This document shows positions 63,517-64,000 of a stretch of DNA of 64,000 nt, piece by piece. This DNA comes from Aquimarina longa SW024 (GTDB lineage: Bacteria > Bacteroidota > Bacteroidia > Flavobacteriales > Flavobacteriaceae): contig NZ_KQ474100.1 of assembly GCF_001401755.1 (NCBI RefSeq), positions 312,884 to 376,883 on the forward strand. The letters run 5' to 3'. Position 1 is the first letter of the stretch; each line of letters begins with the position of its first letter. The position numbers and the translations under genes were made by a program. Under the pieces are notes generated by a model. The model was not told the DNA's origin and searched no databases. It saw nothing but the letters and a program-made list of their open reading frames with translations.

Positions 63517-64000
63517 TTAAGGCATCCACTTGATGTCCTTAAAATCAGGTTTTCTTTTTTCGAGAAATGCATCTCTACCTTCTTTTGCTTCGTCAGTCAT
63601 ATAAGCCAATCGTGTTGCTTCCCCAGCAAAAACTTGTTGCCCTACCATGCCGTCATCAGTAAGATTCATTGCAAATTTTAACATTTTAATTGAGGTAGGA
63701 GATTTTTCCAAAATCTCTTTTCCCCATTGATAAGCAGTGTCCTCTAATTCCCCATGAGGTATTACTGCATTTACCATTCCCATTTCATAAGCTTCTTGTG
63801 CAGAATAATTTCTACCCAAAAAGAAAATTTCACGTGCCTTTTTTTGTCCAACCATTTTTGCCAAATAAGCAGAACCATAGCCTCCATCAAAGCTAGTAAC
63901 ATCTGCATCAGTTTGTTTAAAAATAGCATGTTCTTTACTCGCTAGTGTAAGATCACACACCACATGTAGGCTATGTCCTCCCCCGACAGCCCATCCTGGT
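63517..64000 (-). CDS. menB: 1,4-dihydroxy-2-naphthoyl-CoA synthase, 5' end outside window
   Basis: The frame is open to the window edge (PGWAVGGGHSLHVVCDLT at its start), so it is the C-terminal part (161 codons visible) of a crotonase-fold enzyme. MenB-specific features are GWAVGGGHSLHVVCDL (crotonase oxyanion-hole region), DVTSFDGGYGSAYLAKMVGQKKAREIFFLGR and the ending FLEKRKPDFKDIKWMP. It closes the naphthoate ring in menaquinone synthesis. Menaquinone is also the electron donor expected for qNor in this genome. Confidence 0.92.
   Translation of the reverse strand, partial: PGWAVGGGHSLHVVCDLTLASKEHAIFKQTDADVTSFDGGYGSAYLAKMVGQKKAREIFFLGRNYSAQEAYEMGMVNAVIPHGELEDTAYQWGKEILEKSPTSIKMLKFAMNLTDDGMVGQQVFAGEATRLAYMTDEAKEGRDAFLEKRKPDFKDIKWMP

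Noticed and set aside
1..64000. CRISPR arrays or prophage structural genes
   Set aside because: No array of regularly spaced repeats with unique spacers and no capsid, terminase or tail genes were seen. The repeats found are few, long and kilobases apart, or lie at promoters.

Overview
The window is AT-rich chromosomal DNA of a marine-type Bacteroidota, most likely family Flavobacteriaceae (an Aquimarina-like genome would fit; this is inference). Pointers are the many SCS/SCN lipoboxes, the TAnnTTTG-type promoters, the LytS/LytTR pair, a DUF5916 outer-membrane protein, the glgA-glgC-glgB-GH31 order, the fused E1 alpha/beta 2-oxoacid dehydrogenase and the uvrA-LOG pair. No rRNA, tRNA or CRISPR array was seen.

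Region by region. 1-10 kb: the 3' part of a DJ-1/PfpI gene, a membrane-anchored AraC regulator, a 37-codon relic of a LysR gene, a DUF5916 beta-barrel protein, a GNAT acetyltransferase, two lipoproteins (beta-helix and alpha/beta-hydrolase-like) and a LytS/LytTR two-component pair. 10-14 kb: a polyamine operon (arginine decarboxylase, agmatinase, deoxyhypusine-synthase-like). 14-26.5 kb: an accessory stretch holding an IPT/kelch lipoprotein, a ParDE toxin-antitoxin pair, an XRE-ImmA regulator with an operon ending in an ApeA-like HEPN protein, and a Hachiman defence locus (hamA intact, hamB broken). It also holds two decayed copies of a GIY-YIG-like gene. Copies of a roughly 180-bp intergenic repeat, all in the same orientation, separate these gene blocks, and a recurrent 11-mer plus a large nested hairpin sit at the right edge.

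26.5-47 kb is mostly core metabolism on the minus strand: M16 peptidase, OmpA-like and lipocalin-like lipoproteins, an MFS transporter, an M48 peptidase, the glycogen operon with a GH31 glucosidase, a Na+/H+ antiporter with a WYL regulator, an orphan lanthipeptide-like precursor, and quinol-dependent nitric oxide reductase with an FNR-like site upstream. 48-52.6 kb is a tandemly duplicated module: a minus-strand SH3-like gene facing a plus-strand lipoprotein gene. The three lipoprotein paralogues share leaders but differ in their cores, and each is preceded by three TTTATACA direct repeats spaced exactly 21 bp apart. An IS5 transposase relic lies inside this block. 52.6-64 kb: uvrA, a LOG protein, an M1-like protein without a visible zinc motif, the fused E1 enzyme, two paralogous coiled-coil membrane proteins and the 3' part of menB.

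The most noteworthy items are (1) the direct-repeat-bounded accessory/defence region with a disabled Hachiman helicase, (2) the 21-bp-phased repeats upstream of three diversified lipoproteins, (3) the nested hairpin at 26346-26441, and (4) the orphan RiPP precursor. All family names come from reading motifs by eye; no database search was run.
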